Shown here: piece after piece, positions 5,049 to 5,804 of the stretch
How the letters are laid out: each line of letters begins with the position of its first letter
Position numbering within the stretch: the stretch's first letter is position 1
Source: Novosphingobium sp.
GTDB taxonomy: Bacteria > Pseudomonadota > Alphaproteobacteria > Sphingomonadales > Sphingomonadaceae
Direction: 5' to 3'
DNA length: 5,804 nucleotides
NCBI GenBank assembly: GCA_030830245.1
Contig: JAURNJ010000028.1
Location: 1 to 5,804 of the forward strand
The notes under the pieces: generated by a model
The model's input: only the letters and a program-made list of their open reading frames with translations
Database searches by the model: none
What the model was told of the DNA's origin: nothing
Translations under genes and position numbers: made by a program

Positions 5049-5804
5049 TTAATCTGCAGGAAAGGAAGGAGTCCCTTTGCGGAACAGAATGCGGTCTTCC
5101 GGGCCGAACCCCCTTGTCCAGATGACCCAGCCATAGACGCCAAGGATCGCCGGGATGCCGAACAGCAATTCAGCCCATTCGGGCAGGAAACGCGTTGCCA
5201 GCCAGCCGATCGCGACGGCGGGCGCAGCGGCCCAGACCAGCGCCCAGCGCCAGTTGCTCACCGGCTCGCCCAGCATCCGCGAAAGCATCCGCGCCTTGAC
5301 CAGCGAGGCAAAGGCAAGCGCCAGCGCCAGCGCCAGAGCCGCAGCGGCAGCCCCGAACATTTCGCCAAGCTCCAGACGCTCTGCCAGCATGATCCCCGCA
5401 ACGGTCAGCAAGGCCTGAAGCATGATCGTCACCAGAGAGACCAGCACGTTTCTTACCCGCGCCATGTAGATCAGTGCCGCTTCGCTCACGACGGCAGTCG
5501 CGGCGACCACCTCTGCGCCGAGCAGCAAGGCCAGCGCGCCCGTGCCACCGACGAATTCCGGGCCAACCAGGCCCATGACGCCCTCGCCCGGTATCCCGAG
5601 AGCCAGCGCGATTCCGGCTTGCGCAGCGATGATCCAGAACCCGACCTGGCAAACCTGCGCGGCGATGGCCGGATAGTCACGGTCTTTGAGGCGGCGCGTT
5701 ATGACCGGCCCGAGGATGGGCTCGAAGCTGGTCTTCAGCTTCTGCGGCAGGCTCGCGACCTGCTGCGCGACATAATAGACGCCAACCGTGGCGGGCGAAG
5801 CGAA
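5049..5804 (-). CDS. Polysaccharide / O-antigen flippase-like membrane protein, C-terminal part
   Basis: The frame is open from the right edge (5804) to TAA at 5051-5049, giving 251 residues; the start lies beyond the window. The protein is very hydrophobic, with several membrane helices separated by short basic loops, typical of the MOP superfamily (Wzx-type) that flips lipid-linked oligosaccharides across the inner membrane. The stretch near the visible beginning, VGVYYVAQQVASLPQKLKTSFEPILGPVI, split as VGVYYVAQQVASLP then QKLKTSFEPILGPVI, resembles the conserved amphipathic segment of lipopolysaccharide biosynthesis flippases; this is recalled from family knowledge, not searched. The ATG at 5576 is internal, as the upstream 76 codons continue the same protein. 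A Leu-Ala repeat helix is encoded by a hexanucleotide repeat. The exact glycan substrate is unknown, and the protein could alternatively be an exporter-like member of the same family. Confidence 0.8.
   Translation of the reverse strand, partial: FASPATVGVYYVAQQVASLPQKLKTSFEPILGPVITRRLKDRDYPAIAAQVCQVGFWIIAAQAGIALALGIPGEGVMGLVGPEFVGGTGALALLLGAEVVAATAVVSEAALIYMARVRNVLVSLVTIMLQALLTVAGIMLAERLELGEMFGAAAAALALALALAFASLVKARMLSRMLGEPVSNWRWALVWAAAPAVAIGWLATRFLPEWAELLFGIPAILGVYGWVIWTRGFGPEDRILFRKGTPSFPAD
5317..5340 (-). repeat. Hexanucleotide tandem repeat within the flippase gene
   Basis: On the plus strand AGCGCC occurs three times in a row (5317-5334), followed by one imperfect unit AGAGCC (5335-5340). 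In the minus-strand gene it encodes alternating Ala-Leu within a membrane helix. Changes by whole units would keep the frame and lengthen or shorten the helix by two residues. Confidence 0.7.

Overview
The window is GC-rich DNA with dense, short-gap gene packing. The protein set (a CYP101-type P450, a Coq4-family protein, a YfbK-like lipoprotein, and a Wzx-like flippase with the 'LPQKLKTSFEPILGPVI' stretch) suggests an alphaproteobacterium, most likely a sphingomonad (Novosphingobium, Sphingopyxis or Erythrobacter relatives). This taxonomic call rests on protein resemblance read by eye, not on a search.

Left part, plus strand: the C-terminal third of a cytochrome P450 (1-408) runs in from outside the window. 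An 80-base gap follows, then a 12-helix MFS transporter. Its coding frame extends upstream of the first ATG (564) to an apparent CTG start at 489. A strong Shine-Dalgarno sequence precedes that CTG and lies in the 3' arm of a perfect 9-bp inverted repeat (457-485). The P450 and transporter could form a small oxidation/transport unit for a terpenoid-like or other hydrophobic substrate; the substrate cannot be read from the sequence.

Middle and right part, minus strand: four genes point leftwards. In transcription order they are a truncated polysaccharide flippase (5804 to 5049), a von Willebrand factor A lipoprotein of the YfbK type (4959 to 3268), a single-pass membrane protein with a C-terminal helix-hairpin-helix domain (3214 to 2672), and a Coq4-family protein with an intact HDxxH-x11-E metal motif (2603 to 1728). 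The Coq4 gene converges on the transporter and their 3' ends overlap by 12 bp. The three complete genes are separated by 53 and 68 bp, and each has its own good ribosome binding site, so co-transcription is possible but not shown. The flippase and the vWA lipoprotein are envelope proteins; the others have no obvious shared pathway.

No RNA genes, insertion sequences, CRISPR arrays or phage-like genes were seen, and no stretch over 300 bases lacks a gene. The most unusual signal is the leader of the transporter: a non-canonical CTG start whose Shine-Dalgarno is sequestered in a hairpin. I see no convincing evidence for a new multi-gene system.
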